Positions 30,478 through 43,545 of a stretch of 64,000 nt of DNA are shown in pieces. Each line of letters starts with the position of its first letter. Position 1 is the first letter of the stretch. The position numbers and the translations under genes are program-made. The notes below the pieces were generated by a model. That model was not told the DNA's origin. It made no database searches and worked only from the letters and a program-made list of their open reading frames with translations. Source of the DNA: Ceratobasidium sp. AG-K (lineage: Eukaryota; Basidiomycota; Agaricomycetes; Cantharellales; Ceratobasidiaceae); assembly GCA_037039685.1 (NCBI GenBank), contig JAWNGF010000004.1, positions 806,001 through 870,000 on the forward strand. Reading direction: 5' to 3'.

Positions 30478-33400
30478 TTAGTCGTCGTCATCCGACACCG
30501 CAAGTCGCGCACGTTTGCTCCGTCCAACTGGGACCCACTCAAGTTCGTCGTCGTCGTCGTCGTCTATGGCTTTTTGAGCTGCAGCGGCGCCTTCTCCGAG
30601 CGTTACGCGACCACCTTGCCGCTTCAACCCAAACAAGTCGATAAAATCTAAGGGCGAATATCATACAAATAAAATGCAGGTGGAGGCGATTTGACAAACC
30701 TTGCATGCGGGTTTCGCGTTTTTCCCGCGCAACTTCACGCCCAGCCATTCCCGAGAACGCCTAGTTTAAATTAGACTACGGTGACATAGGGAGATGGCTA
30801 CGGTACTCACCTGATCAATCATCGCTTTCTTGCGAGCTTGAATCTCAAGGACCTTGGACTCGACTGTATCATCCGTAATCATCTGGTACACCTGAACGTC
30901 CCGCTTTTGGCCGATGCGATTGACACGGTCTGAAGTGGTGTAAGTTGGCGCATATACCCCTGCATCTGGTACGCACCGATAGCCTGGGATTCAATGGCTT
31001 CCTGCCACCATCTATCGATGCGGTTAGTAACGCCAACGGGTGCTATGAAATCCACTCACGGATCCATGAGGAAAAGGTGATTGGCAACCGTCAGATTGAG
31101 CCCAGTTGCACCTACACCCGGTTAGAACGAGGTCCGAGTTGCAAGACGTGTACTTACCGCTCTTGAGCGAGATTAGTAGGACCTTGGGATTACCACCACT
31201 GGAGCGTGATGCAGTCGTCTTGCCTTTACCCTTTCCTTTTCCTTTTGTTGATGCTTTGGCTTTGTCCTTGCCGGTTTGTGTAGCAGTGAAGAAGCTCCCA
31301 TCGTCGTCAACAAAGTCATCCTCATCGTACTTGGGGACGTAATCTAAATCCGAGTCCGAGCCAGACCCTGCGTTCTTTTGGTTTGCGAGGCGGTGCGTTT
31401 GCCTGTACGCCTCACAGCCAGTGGTCTGGAGAAACTCTGTAAAATATTTAGACAAGGCTAAACATTTTATAAGCTTGATGCTCACCTGCAACACCTCTTG
31501 GCGCCGTTTTGCCGATAGGCCTCCATTAAACTGCACAAACGAGATCCCATGTACCTCGAGTTGATCCGCAATCTGACATGATGAGGTGAGCCAAGTATGC
31601 ACTTCAGAAATGACCAGTACGCCCACCTTGTCCAAGAAGGAAGTAAATCTAACAGCGGTTTAGTGAGAAAATGAATGTACAATTGGGATGCACTCACTGG
31701 GAAAACACGACGGCCTTTTCGTCCGTAGGAATCAGCTTTAGGATTCCGATCAGCGATCGATTTTGGCAGAAGATCCATGTGCTGGGGCAAGACCGCGTTC
31801 AATCTCTTCGCGAGGAGCTTGTGTGGATGCAATCGGCGGGGCGGGCTCGATAAGATCTTCTATTGCAATAGGCCGCCGATCCATTGGGCATGTGGCTTCG
31901 GGCCCATGGGCTTGGATGAGTCCAGCAATGCATTCGTAACAAAAATCTGACCAAAGATAAGATTGGTGGTTAAAGGTGACCCCAAGGCTTACAGTGTCCG
32001 TCGGGTAGAATGCGAGGGTTCTTGAGGCTGTCGAAACAAATTGCGCACTACGGAGAGGTTAGCAAGTGTCGCCGCGTTTGTCGTGAGAACGCACCTCTTC
32101 GCTGTCCTCTTCCGCATGGAAAAGAATATTTTGGAGCCGAGCCTTTTCCTGGGCGCTGATCATTCCCGGAACGTGAACGTTGTACTGTTCAGCGTGATCC
32201 TCATTACCTGCCTTGAGTGTGTCCAGGTAGTCGGCGGGAACCAGACCAGGGTGAAGCGCGATTTGTCTGTGTTTGAACTATTAATGAAAACCCTTGTTGA
32301 AACAAGAACACGTACCGCATCCGCGTCAGCAAACTGAGCACTACGTTGGGCACATGCTCCCCGTCCTGAGCAGCGTTGGCCATAGCCATGAAGCGCTGCC
32401 TCGACAACGCTTCGACAGCATTATATATGCGTCGGGTATCTTCGTCCAACTGGACACGGGTTACGTTGATTACCACCTGAAGCATGGTTGGGTCTTCACG
32501 TCAGGAAGTTTATGATTGCTGACCTTGGGCAGATCAACTAGCCTCTTCCCATCCGCGTTTTGCATCTGGGATCACAATGAGCCCCGTGTGTGTATTTGTC
32601 TTTGGGATACTCACCTCTTTTGATCGACGAATAGAAATGTGCTTCATGATTTCCTAGAAGCTAATGTCGGCTACGTCCGCGTACAAACATCCCTATAAAC
32701 TTACTCTGAGTAGATTCATGCTACTAGCCTCGCCCTTGGAAAGCGGGCGAGCGAGGAGGCGGTTGAAGTTGGAGATTCGGTCAAGCGGAGGACACATGCG
32801 AAGGAATGCAAGGAGTGATCCAAGATCCTAACAGTAATATTAGATAGACGGATATCCAAGTGCTTCGCTCTGCTCACTGTAGGCGAATTGACCTAGATGA
32901 TTTGTGTCAGAGGGTTGAGTCCTATGGTGAGATATCAATGCTTACAATTGGGGTACCGCTGACGGCCTAACGAGCGCCAAATCAATTTAACTCCAGGGTT
33001 TTATAGAAGCACACTTACCCATCGATAGTATCCTTGAATAGCAGTCACGGCCTGCGCTATCTTTGTCTTGGGGTTGCGGATCTGGTGCGCCTCGTCGAGT
33101 ACCACACGCTAGAACAACGTAAGAACTGTTGCGTACGAGGAGCCGTTACGCATACCTTCCATGTAACGGCAAATAGCCCTTTTGAAGGCTTGTCCGGGAC
33201 CTTGCCCTTGGCTTCCAAGCGCGTCCGAGCCTCAGCATCAGCAAGCAACTGGTCTGCAGTTTTGAAACCCCCTGAGCGTTCAAAATCGGCCGAGACAGAT
33301 TGATATGTCGTCAAAACCACGTCGTAGCTTTGAGAACGTCGGGTTCAACGTTACGGTTGTTTCCATAGTAAGTATAAGTCGTAAGGGCTCCCGCCGTGAC

Positions 33401-35784
33401 ATGGTCCGCGATCTGGGTTTCCCAGTTGCTTAATACGGAAAGCGGGCAAACTGTATCGTCGTCAGGAGCTGTAAATATAAAGGATGGATTACACACCAAT
33501 CAACGTTGGCTTGTCGCAGCGATCCGGGTGAACATCCTTAGTGGCAAGGATAAGGGCGAGGAAAGTCAGCGACTTGCCCAGCCCCATGGAATCACTCATG
33601 ATTCCTCCGTAACCGATGGATGGCGGTAGGTCCAGTGGGAGTGGCGTCTTCGTAATTACTACAGGGTGATAGTTTAGTATAAGCGACGGGGAGGACCTGA
33701 ATACATACAGCTCATGTAATAGGGCTGTAAACGGTGGTAAGTAACCAAGCGCCCTACAAAAGTAGCAACACACCTTGTGACCAGGCGGTTGGCGGAATTC
33801 CCAGAACTGCTGGTGTGGTTCTCCCACTTTCTGAGGCAATTTGACGTTCTCGCGGTTGATGCACCACAACAAACCTTGTTTCTACGCAGGAATTCAGCGC
33901 TCGTCCTCGAATCAAAAATGGCACGCACCTGATGCTTCAACAAATCAACAGTAAGGCTTCCCTCTTCCTTTCCAGGCGGCGACTCGTGCTCGGGCAGATT
34001 GAGAATGTCCTCAGCCTCGGTTCCGTACAAGGTGTCTAAGAAATTTGCGCGTCGACCCTCATCATCAACCTTTTCTAGTCCAGCAAGCATAGTGCGGAGC
34101 TCCTCAGCACGACGATGGGAAGCAATGGCGTCCGCGGCTTGCTGGCTAAGCTGAGTGATAGCTAGAGAGGATGACCCTTCGATAGACAGAGGGTGTTGCG
34201 AGGAGCCAGCTGCGTAGGACGGCCCGCCAGAGGCACCGGCGCTATAACTTTGTGTTTGGGCAAGGGCGGCTCCGCTTTCGGCGCGCATAGCATCCGTAAA
34301 GCCTCGTTTGCCTGGAGTTGCCCAGCGAAGAAGTGGCTCAAGGGTGGTGCGCACACCCGGCTTTCCATAGATGTTCAGTGACCTAATGCATTATAAGCGG
34401 GGGCTACATATAGGGCCGTACAATGACTCACACGCTCAGTTGAAATTGCCTTCCTTGTACTAGGGTGAACATCATCAGCACTAAATGATACGGCTCGTAA
34501 GTTGTACCCACAGTTGCCATCGTTCATCGTTCCTTCAACGGCAATCAGTTGACGGTCCATGAGTGGCGCTAGATTCGCAGCGACTAAACGACAAGTTCAG
34601 AACATGCCCAAACGCCTCGAAAAGAACTTACCCGTCCTCGGAATATGTCCAACTTGCCTGTTGTTCATATTCATGACCTGAATCGCATTCCTGCACAGAG
34701 TTGAGAAACAGAGGACAATTGGGTCGACTATGCACTCACCGGTCATACCGATTCAATGGCTCACGAACCAAGAGAACCTGTTCTCCAGGCCCAACTACAC
34801 TAATCGTCAGTCTCGACCCCAAAATACGCGCGACCACATACCAAGGCCATCGTAATACTGAATCCCGACGACACTTGTATGAAACAGCACATAAAAATCC
34901 GTAAATTGATCATCGTCTTTATAGTCTCCCTCGTCCACGTATTCCTCGTCGTCGTGCTTTTGCTGAGACATGGTAATCTGCGTGCCCATGTACGCAGGAG
35001 GCGCGGGAGTCGGGGGCGCAAAACGTGGCGCTTGCGAACCCGACGCTTGGGACGATGCAGGGGTCGGATAGGCAGACTTGACGGACTGAGAGGCGGAAGG
35101 ACTCGTTTGCGATGCGGTAGGCTTTGCTTTAGAACTTGTCTTTCGTTTGCGGGATGCGAGTGCACTAGCGCCAGTCGAGGGTGCCATGAACGGAGAAGGC
35201 GCCACTGGGCGCTGCGACCCAAATGGCGCGGATGCGACGCGTGGAGCATTGTTTCCTTGAGAACTTGATGGGAGCGCTGGGCCGCGCACGAGGGGTCGAG
35301 CGGTAATTGGAATGTCGGCGGGGTCAATACGAAGGTCTTGAACGGCCTTGTGGATCTTGTCTTTATCAACCACACTACGCAAACACATCAGCAACACCTC
35401 TAGAAGCGCAAATGAACACTAACCTAAGCTTCTCCATGCCTGGAATGCGATTCAGATCGATAAACGCTAAATCGTAGAGCATGTCAGGGGTTGTACATCC
35501 CCAATGTCTGCTCACCCAATTAGTTTGAAAAACAATATAGATATCAAATCCTAACTCGCCTGTACTGCATCTTGACATTGATGGTGCCGTTGTACCGTTT
35601 GGTACCCAACCGAAGATCACCAAGCACGATGGTTGATCCATGGCAGGGAGGGTTTCCATTGCATTTCTCGTTTGAATTCTTTGCGTCTGCAGCAAAATCA
35701 ACGCTCAAAAAACCGGCAAAAATCCAATCAAACGCTTGACTCACATTCGATAACATAGTGGCTCGGATCCACAGGGGTCGCCAT
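30478..35784 (-). CDS. Rad5/HLTF-type SNF2 ATPase with PARP-like zinc finger, HIRAN and RING
   Basis: Many short exons run from MATPVDPSHYVIE (35784) to VSDDDD and TAA (30480-30478). Domains in order: a PARP-type zinc finger (VIEYAKNSNEKC, GDLRLGT, HWGC); a long Ser/Pro/Ala-rich linker; a HIRAN domain (DFYVLFHTSVVGIQYYDG, PLNRYDRNAIQV); an SNF2 ATPase (Walker A SMGLGKS, DEAH box in VVLDEAHQIRN); a C3HC4 RING (CAICFDSLKNPRILPDGHC, CYEC, CPMD) inside the helicase core; a helicase C lobe interrupted by an acidic Lys-rich insert; and an acidic tail. HIRAN, SNF2 and embedded RING define the Rad5/Rad8/HLTF family of replication-fork remodellers and PCNA ubiquitin ligases, acting in the nucleus. The intron at 35508-35559 needs a GC donor. 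The exon map is partly inferred. Confidence 0.9.
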
Positions 35785-36205
35785 TGTGCTGGTGGCGGGT
35801 AGCAGCTTCAGACTCGAATTGGCAATTTTAGAATCGTCCCGAAGACAGTGGCTGTGTTATGACAACATGCTTCCCGACTGTCGGGACGTGTTCGCTCGTT
35901 TCGGTTCAAACACATCAACATGGAACACGAAAACAGTTAAATTCAGATATCGCCCTTTACAAGTACAAATCGAAGAAACCATACACTGCAGTCACATATT
36001 CCAGGGAAGCATACATATCTATCAAACACAAAACTTATCCACCCAAACAGCGAGCAAAAAAATAAAAAGGGTAAATCGTGTGTGGTTGGGAGTATATTTG
36101 TGGGACAAGGAGTGTGCGGAGCGGTTATCAAGAAACGGGGAATCACAGACGTCAAGAGTAAGCGTGAAACAAGGAGAGGCATATAGAGACACATAGGGGG
36201 GTATA
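35785..36205. other. Intergenic region between RasGEF 3' end and Rad5-like 5' end
   Basis: No gene was seen. It contains the presumed promoter of the Rad5-like gene and the 3' flank of the RasGEF gene. Confidence 0.4.
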
Positions 36206-39200
36206 TTAGCGACGCAAGTACTCGCGCAACTTGCTCGTCGCCGAAGTAGACATTGGTACCGGGTACCCGCGTTGCAGATCCCGATCCACTTGAGAGCATC
36301 GCTCATAAATGGTCTACGTTCGTCAGCATCATATCAACTTTGAGGAAGCAAAAACTCACATCCATATCCAAAAGCTCAGTCTCCAAGATCAATTTGGTCA
36401 GCGTGGGGTTCGCTTCAAACGTGTATTCTCCATCTTCCCGAATCCGCTCCTGGAACGCGTGAATCTCGTGGATAATGTTCCCGAGATGCGTAAACTTGGC
36501 CCAGTGGACTTGGCCTTCTGGGTTGGTATTGGGCATCTCGCCGACACGCGTCAAGTCGCTCGAGTGGACCTCCCTAGGTGACATTGAGCAGCTAATCAAC
36601 AACTCAAGCAATCAACTCACAAAGAAGGAATCCCAGCTCCAAACGTATTCTTCACCGCCAACCGGTACAGCAAATGATTCTCATTCACCCGCAAGAGCTT
36701 GTCCGCACTCTGATACTTGCGCCACGTCTTTTCCGGCACCTGCGACTGCACCACATCCCCCGTCTCGCACACGCAGTTAATTCCCACATGGAACGCGCGC
36801 AACGACGAGTAGTTGTTGAGCGTCCTCAGCGACTGGGCGATATCGCACAAATGGGTCACGAGGCGCGCGCGGTCTTGTGCTCGGGGCAAAGATACGACAA
36901 GAGACATGACCCTGTACACCATCAGCCAACGCTCGCCGGGCAGGAAACTAGACTCACCACTTGCCGACCCGGTCGAAAAACGCGTTCATTTCGACAATCG
37001 ACTTGGGTTTGCCGAGCTTATCCTCCTTGACACCCCTGCGGACCCAGTCTCTTGGCTGCACGGCATTAGCATTGCGCTTGGCCGAGTAGACCACAACTCA
37101 CCCTAATCTTCAAGAACAGATCCGTCTCCAACCTCGTAATCTCCTCTGCAATCTGCATCGGATCCCACTCGAATAGGGTATTCGCCACGCCTTGCAGCGC
37201 CTTGAGCGCAGGCGAGACGCCACCCCGTCGTGCATCAGGACTCAACCCGCGTGGGATCGCATCCTCGCCCATCGAATCGAATCGTGCCGTGCGACCAGTC
37301 GGAGGCTCATCCTGATCCTCGGTCGTGTGCGCAACCGAATTCGGCGCAATGGTATAACCCGGGTCGAATAATCCTCCGTTGGTAAAGAACCCGCCGGCAT
37401 CAGGACCGAAACTAAACTCGCGCTCGAAATCGAGCGAGAATTCGTACAGACTCTCGTCCTCGACGGGTGTATCGGCGCTAATGTACGCCCAGGACGCCGC
37501 GTCGTCAGTCAAGCACGGGAGTTCGTCCAAAAAGTAGGTAAACTCGGAGCCATAGTACATCAGATGGTATTTTCGCATGCTGTGCGCACGACGGCTGCAA
37601 GTGCGCTCGGAGCACCTGGAGACGCAAAGTCGTTGGGGTAGTCTTCGATCCAGTGCTGGAGAAGCTCGCACAATCTTCACACATTTTGAGTTGCTATGCG
37701 AAACCAAACGACAAGAACCCACCTCTGTTGTACAAACCCAGCCAAGAGCGGGTCCGCCGGCGACTCTTCCAACTCGCGCAACCGCTTTTGGAAGCTGAGC
37801 AGCACGGTGCGGGGGGTCATGAACAATCGATATGTCAGGAAAAAGTTGAAAATGAACCAGGGTTCTGCAAATCAACGCAATCAGTCATCTTCCACAACAA
37901 ATACTCCGAAATTGTCGTCGTCAGTGCCTCAGGGTCCGTGCATGCCGGCCACCGACCCGCACAAACAAATATCCCGTGCCACCGACAAATCCCAACCGAC
38001 GCGACAAATGCCCCGAAATGAAGTGTCATAGACAGCCTCCGAGAACAAGCGACCCCGCCGCAGTCCACCAAACGACTCCCAAAGAAAGAAACTCACCATC
38101 CTCGCTAACACCCGTAAAGAACAGCTTATCAATCAACTGCTCCGTCGAAGCCCATCGCATGCACAACGGCGCCGGCATCTTGCGAGGGGGAGCCTCGCTC
38201 GGCGTCCCATCAATCTTGAGCTGGAGTGGCATCGGGCGAACTTCCTCACTCGGCTTGGGCGTCGGGATTTGAACAACCTCGTCCTCGGGTATAATCTGAA
38301 CCACCTGGACTTCACGTTCCTTTTCCCTCGGAATCGTAGTTGGCTCCTTTTCGCGCGGGATGGCGGTGGGGACTTTGGGGAATCCGTACGATAGCAGACT
38401 CTCCTCGCCTGTGCTCCTCCGAGGGGCCTTTTCGCTCGCCGACGTCATGTGCGGGTATGGCTTTTCGCTCATTTCGCTGTCCGAGATCCAGGCCGAGACG
38501 AGGTCTCCCGCCGACTTGGTCCTCACACGCGGGTCGCGGGGGAGTTCGGGTGTCTTGGGTGGGTCGGGTGTGCGTGCGCCCATGCGCAATGTGGGTTCGC
38601 TGGCCCGTCCCGCCGACTTCTTGGAACGCGGGATGATGATGAGTCGTTTCGTGCCTGGCCAAAACATTGAGTATGTCATAGCAAGGGGCGTGTCAAGCGT
38701 AAAGGGAGGGGGGGCAGGTCAAGAGGGGGAAGCGAACCGCAGAATGGCGGTCGAAAGTTGAGTGTAAACGAGCGCAGGGCGATATATGAAGTCGCACAGC
38801 ACGTGTAATAAGAAATGAAGCCCCTAATCTGGGGCTTCCATATCCAAAAACTAGCACTGGCGTATATGGGCACGTGATATGCGGTGGACGATCGTGTTGG
38901 GAAGTTGACCGCTGGCCAGGTGACCGTGTGCGCGCGGGAATCGCCGATATCGCCGCCAAGGGGGGAGAGCGCTCAACACGACAGCGCCACTTGGTGGGAG
39001 GCCTCTGATTCGATGGGTGGAACAAAGGAGACTCACCATTGACACGAGCTGCGTGATCCAGGAGATACTGGATTGTTTGCATCATCTTGCTCCATTCATG
39101 TTCCACCTTGGTTGAAACCTGGACAAAGCGGGCGTCGTTCTTTTGAGCCAGTTTCTGAGCGCGGCCCGGGGGGAGTTCAGGGCCAGGGGAGCCCGAGTCT

Positions 39201-40446
39201 TCGAGAGAGTCCGACTTGCAGGCGACGAGCATAGTAATAAAGTTGGGATCCGTAAAGGATGTGGCCACTCCAGCTATCGAGGGGTCAGCGTGAGAACAAT
39301 AGAACTCGGGTGACGCACCATAGACCTGCTTGGCTTGGTCATAACTCCGCTGGTCGTGGGCGTCGTAGCACACCGCGAGACCATGGAGCTTGGGGAAACC
39401 ATCGGGCCAGAGCTGCCAATTGTCCGACTCGATCTCGGACAGATCAAGCAGCTCGTCGGCGTTGATTTCATAGATCCGAGCAGCGCCGCGAGAGATGGTA
39501 GTGCAGGCAACTGCCAAACTTAGCGTTGAAAAGACGCAAGACGGGGCGCTTACGGGTCATGGTGGGCCCGTCGGCAGAGGCAGCGACGATCCGGGACTCT
39601 TCAGCGTCGGTCGAGTTGATGGCGTGTTTGATAAACGTGCTCTTGCCGCATCCTTTTGAGCCAATGACGCCAATCACATAGTCGGGGACAGGCGCCGCCG
39701 GGGGAGCGACTTTTTGCAGGGGCTGCCATAAAAGTGAACAAAAGACAAAGGAAATAAGTAAATCAGTACTGACCATTTCGCTGTCGCGTCGGGGGACGGG
39801 CGGCAGGGAATCGTTGGGCGGAGGGTGGTGGTGCAACGGAGCAGAACGGCGGCGTCCCAGTCCGGGCAGCCGCAGCCCACGTGACTGGGATTCGTCGCTC
39901 GTCGCCGCCGTGCTCGCAATGCTCCGTCCTCCGCTGCCACTGCTCCCGCTCACCATCGAAAAATTGTCGCGCGTGGGTGTGCGCAGGTCGAGCGTCGACT
40001 TGGACGCAATCCCCTTGGTCTTTTTCAGCGGCGGTGGTTGATACATGCTCGGCACGTCCGCCCTGGCTGTCGTCGTCGAGTCAAATGTTTCGCCACTGCC
40101 GCCAGACCGCACACTTGGTGCTCCCGACTTGGCCTTGCTCGGCGTCGTCGGGCGCTTCTTCGGAAGCGGTGCAGCGTGGTACATGCTCGGCGGACTGTAG
40201 TTCCTACGTGGTCGGCTCTTGGTCGTTTTCCCACTCGAGTTGGACGACGACTTGATCGAGGGAGCTGCAAAGAGGTCAGAGCGCTCCTGGATGGTCCTTG
40301 TAGCTTACCGCCGCTAGTCTGGTTTTGTACAAACAATTTGATTCGTCGTCAGCTGAAAAATCAAGTAATAAAACGCATCAACCCACCCCGTCCACATTCG
40401 GGTCCACATCGTCCACCACCGGAACAAGACTCGATGGTTTGCCCAT
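36206..40446 (-). CDS. Ras guanine nucleotide exchange factor with N-terminal P-loop GTPase-like domain
   Basis: The 5' end is uncertain; a plausible ATG (MGKPSSLVPVV) is at 40446, but the first two junctions do not join cleanly. A Ser/Pro-rich N-terminal region (MYHAAPLPKKRPTTPSKAK, RRRSAPLHHHPPP) leads to a P-loop domain: VIGVIGSKGCGKSTFIKH (G1) and MLVACKSD (in place of the G4 motif NKxD). No DxxG switch motif is obvious. A disordered linker follows, then RasGEF-N (STEQLIDKLFFTG, WFIFNFFLTYRLFM) and the CDC25-homology catalytic domain (DWVRRGVKEDKLGKPKS, FHVGINCV, EGQVHWAKFTHLGNII). It ends KLREYLRR. The GEF half would load Ras-type GTPases at membranes. The GTPase-like half may regulate it or be a degenerate binder. 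Confidence 0.85.
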
Positions 40447-41053
40447 CGCAAATTCAGATCGCAGTATGACAAGGGGGGATATCCCGACCTGCCCAAGTTC
40501 AACATTATATATAATCTGGATAAGAACCAACGTGCCATGTGAATTGGAACACCAGGCACGCTCACCGATTCCCAATTTCTGCCATCGGCTCCTCCCGCGA
40601 CGATCGCTGCTATCAGTGCCTCGCAGACGATCCCCCTCGGTGTCAGTTTCAGATAGTGCGACCTGGACTAGCTCGACTCCACCCTCGCCAAAACTTTCAA
40701 CGTCTAAACAGCCGAGGGCACCATAGCCGATCGGACTGTATGCGCTTGCCACCGCGAATATCTCGCTCTTGGCTCGTTCTTCTTGCTTTCTCCCAACCCC
40801 GGCCAATTCCAATCGCAACGGGAATTCTTTTACTCCCAGAGTTGCCAATTACGCTGTCAGTCCATCACACCCTCCTTTAACCTTCTGATCCTCTCGGCAA
40901 ATTTCAGTGTCATCAGCACAAATGCGCCACGCGCCACCATGATTCGAAATGAAAGCATTCACACGGCTACATACAATTATCCATCGCAGATCCCCACAAC
41001 TAAAAAAGAGCAAGTGAAAATATATACAATAGAGTCCTCCTAGCCTCATCCGC
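40447..41053. other. Region between PAL and RasGEF
   Basis: An open minus-strand stretch extends upstream of the presumed RasGEF start (to about 40848) with ordinary composition and no domain. It may be 5' UTR or a further exon. Confidence 0.3.
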
Positions 41054-43545
41054 CTAGTGCTTCCACAAAGACGCCACAACCTCTTGCAACTTTCCATCCC
41101 GAATGGCCTGTCATCGAAAACGGTCAGCAGCCGCAATAACATAAACCCGCACAACGTACCTCGTAAATGATCGCCACGTTCTGGCCAATCGAAAGCTCAG
41201 TCCAGCCCTCTTCGAACCGGTTCAGGTTATCCAACCCGTGCATCTTGACACCGAGCGTGAGCCGGACGAATTCGTACACCGGTCGGGTATTGCCCAGAAG
41301 CTTGGCTGCCGGAGCCGGTCCGCGCTCGCCGCGCAAGTATTCGCTCTGCAGACGCTGGTACAATTCAGCGCTGCGCGACGCCACGGCCGAGCGGAACGAC
41401 TGGATTCCGGATACGTCGGATCCGGACACGAGGTCGAGGAGAGGTGCCGAGGCTGCTGCGGCAGCCGTCTTCATGCGCAACACGGCGTCCATGGTTGAGG
41501 TGCTCTCGAAAGACTCCATGACAGCCTTGAACACGGGTGCTTGGAGCGAGGCGAGGTTGGACGACTTGAAGCTGCTCGCGAGCTCCTCGGAAATGATTTG
41601 CGCGATTCCTTCGGCGAGTTCGCGCTGTTGCGCGCGCAAGTCGACGGCTTGGCATACGAGATACAGGTACGATGCCGTAAGGAGCGAGAGAACATCGAGT
41701 GCCTGGACCGTCGCCCGGGCCGAGATGAGTGCCAGGGAACTGCACGCCGGTCAGCACAATGCTTAAAATTAACACGCCAAACTCACTTGACGGCCTGGTT
41801 GTGCATCTCGGCACTCTGCACGTGTGTCGACACGGGGTTCGCAAGGAACCCGAGCTCGCTCACGTACGCCGCAGTCGCAATATCCAACCCCTTGGCGTGG
41901 TAGTTGACCGACGGGTCCGAGGCTGCGAGCGACGGCGGCAATCCACGGTTAAACGCCGGGTTCAACAACTCGGTCGACTGGGCAAACAGAATCTTTCCCA
42001 AGTGGTGCATTGCCAGCCTCGTCTTCTCCATCGCGTTGGTAACAGCCATGGCTTGGAAGTTGCCACCATGGTGCACGTGGCCAGTCTCGCCGTCGACAAG
42101 GGGATTGTCGGTCGTAGTGTTGCACTCGAGCGTGACGACCGACCAGGCGTGGAGGATATCTTCAAGCTGGGGCCCGATGAATTGCGGCGCGGTGCGGAGC
42201 GGGTATCGGTCCTGCCTGAGCTTGCCCTCGTCTTCCTCGATCGTGACTTCCTTTTCTTCGCCTCGGGCAGCCAACTCGCTTCCCTCGAGCAAGTTCCAAA
42301 TCTGTGCGGCCGACTCGACTTGGCCCGGATGAGGACGCGCGACGGCGTGAATAAACGGATGGTGCGAAGCTATGCCAATTTCAGTTTTTGATCGAGACTA
42401 GGCCTCGGGAGGCTCACCTTGGGTGCCAATGAGAGCCTCGGTGCCCATGGCTGTCAATACTTGTGCGAGCATACCCATGTGCACGGCATCGTTGAGCGCA
42501 AGACTGGCGACGGCAGCCGAAAACGCCGTGCCGTTGAGAAGACCGAGATGTTCCTTGGGCGCGAGCTTGAGCGGCTCAATTCCAGCGGCTTGGAGAGCTG
42601 CCCGGGACGAGGTGATCTTACGAGGTGCATCCACACAACGCTGGCCATGGAACACGCGGATCTGTTCGTTGCCAAAGATAGTGCCGGCGACGTACGAGAG
42701 CGGGGACAAGTCTGGGCCACACGATAAGATAAGGGATATACACGTGAAATAGAGACTTGCCTCCTGATGCGCTGATACTGCCTCGGAGCGGGACAAGCGG
42801 GGTAATGTTCTTGTCGAGGATCGCGGCCATGCGCTCCAATAGTACCCAGCGCACACCCGAGTGACCGCGGATAAGCGAGTTCATACGGATAAGCATCGCG
42901 GCACGGACCCAGGCCTCGGGCATCGAGAGTGTGTTGAGCGGGTCGGACAGCGGTAGGGGCGTCGTAGGGGCCTCCTCGGCGACATGTCCGGGGTGGGTGT
43001 AGGCCGGGAGAATGCCCGAGTGCTGGTGCTGCAACAAGGCCTTGCCGAGGACCAAGTGTTGGCTGGTGCGCGTATCGGCTGCACGAAATCAGTAAAACGA
43101 TCTGCAGGATCAAGTGAGGACGTACCGCTGCCTCCAAACCCGGTCGAGATGCCGTATACACTCTTGCCAGTCTCGAGCTTCTCGTCGATTGCCGCTTCGG
43201 CCTTGGCCATACGGGTCTTGATGGCACTCGAGTCATCGAGCGTGACGCGGGCACCATAGCGGGCGGTGGCGACGACGGCCGGGATCGAGAGTGTGTGTCC
43301 GTCGACGGTGACGGGTTTGCCTGACCTACGATGATGAGGTCAGTGCGCAGATCAAAGTACCAAATAAAGCCATACTTGTGAGACTCGATCGTGGCCTGGC
43401 TCGTCAAAAATGTGTCGAGCAGGGTCGAAGTCGAGGTCGAAGGTGGGGAATGCTTGTGGTGGCCATTAGTGTAGCCGGTGGTGGTAGCAGAGATGCCAGC
43501 GTCGATAGCCATGATCATTGCAAGTGGGGAGTGGTGGTTGCTCAT
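41054..43545 (-). CDS. PAL: Phenylalanine ammonia-lyase
   Basis: It converts L-phenylalanine to trans-cinnamate and ammonia; some fungal members also use tyrosine. The start is [17 protein letters not shown] (43545), the end ASLWKH and TAG (41056-41054). The catalytic Tyr motif [17 protein letters not shown] spans an exon junction, and the MIO cofactor triad Ala-Ser-Gly is in GSISASGD followed by [10 protein letters not shown]. Also visible are [33 protein letters not shown] with HHGGNFQA, and [13 protein letters not shown]. Several introns are present. The one at 42712-42760 directly after the ASG codons has a perfect GC-type donor (AG/GCAAGT), and only this donor keeps the frame. The enzyme is cytosolic and homotetrameric in the family. 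No neighbour suggests a linked pathway. Confidence 0.95.

Noticed and set aside
41167..42752. Long plus-strand ORFs opposite PAL
   Set aside because: They are antisense to a well-supported PAL gene with high GC at third positions, a usual cause of shadow frames.
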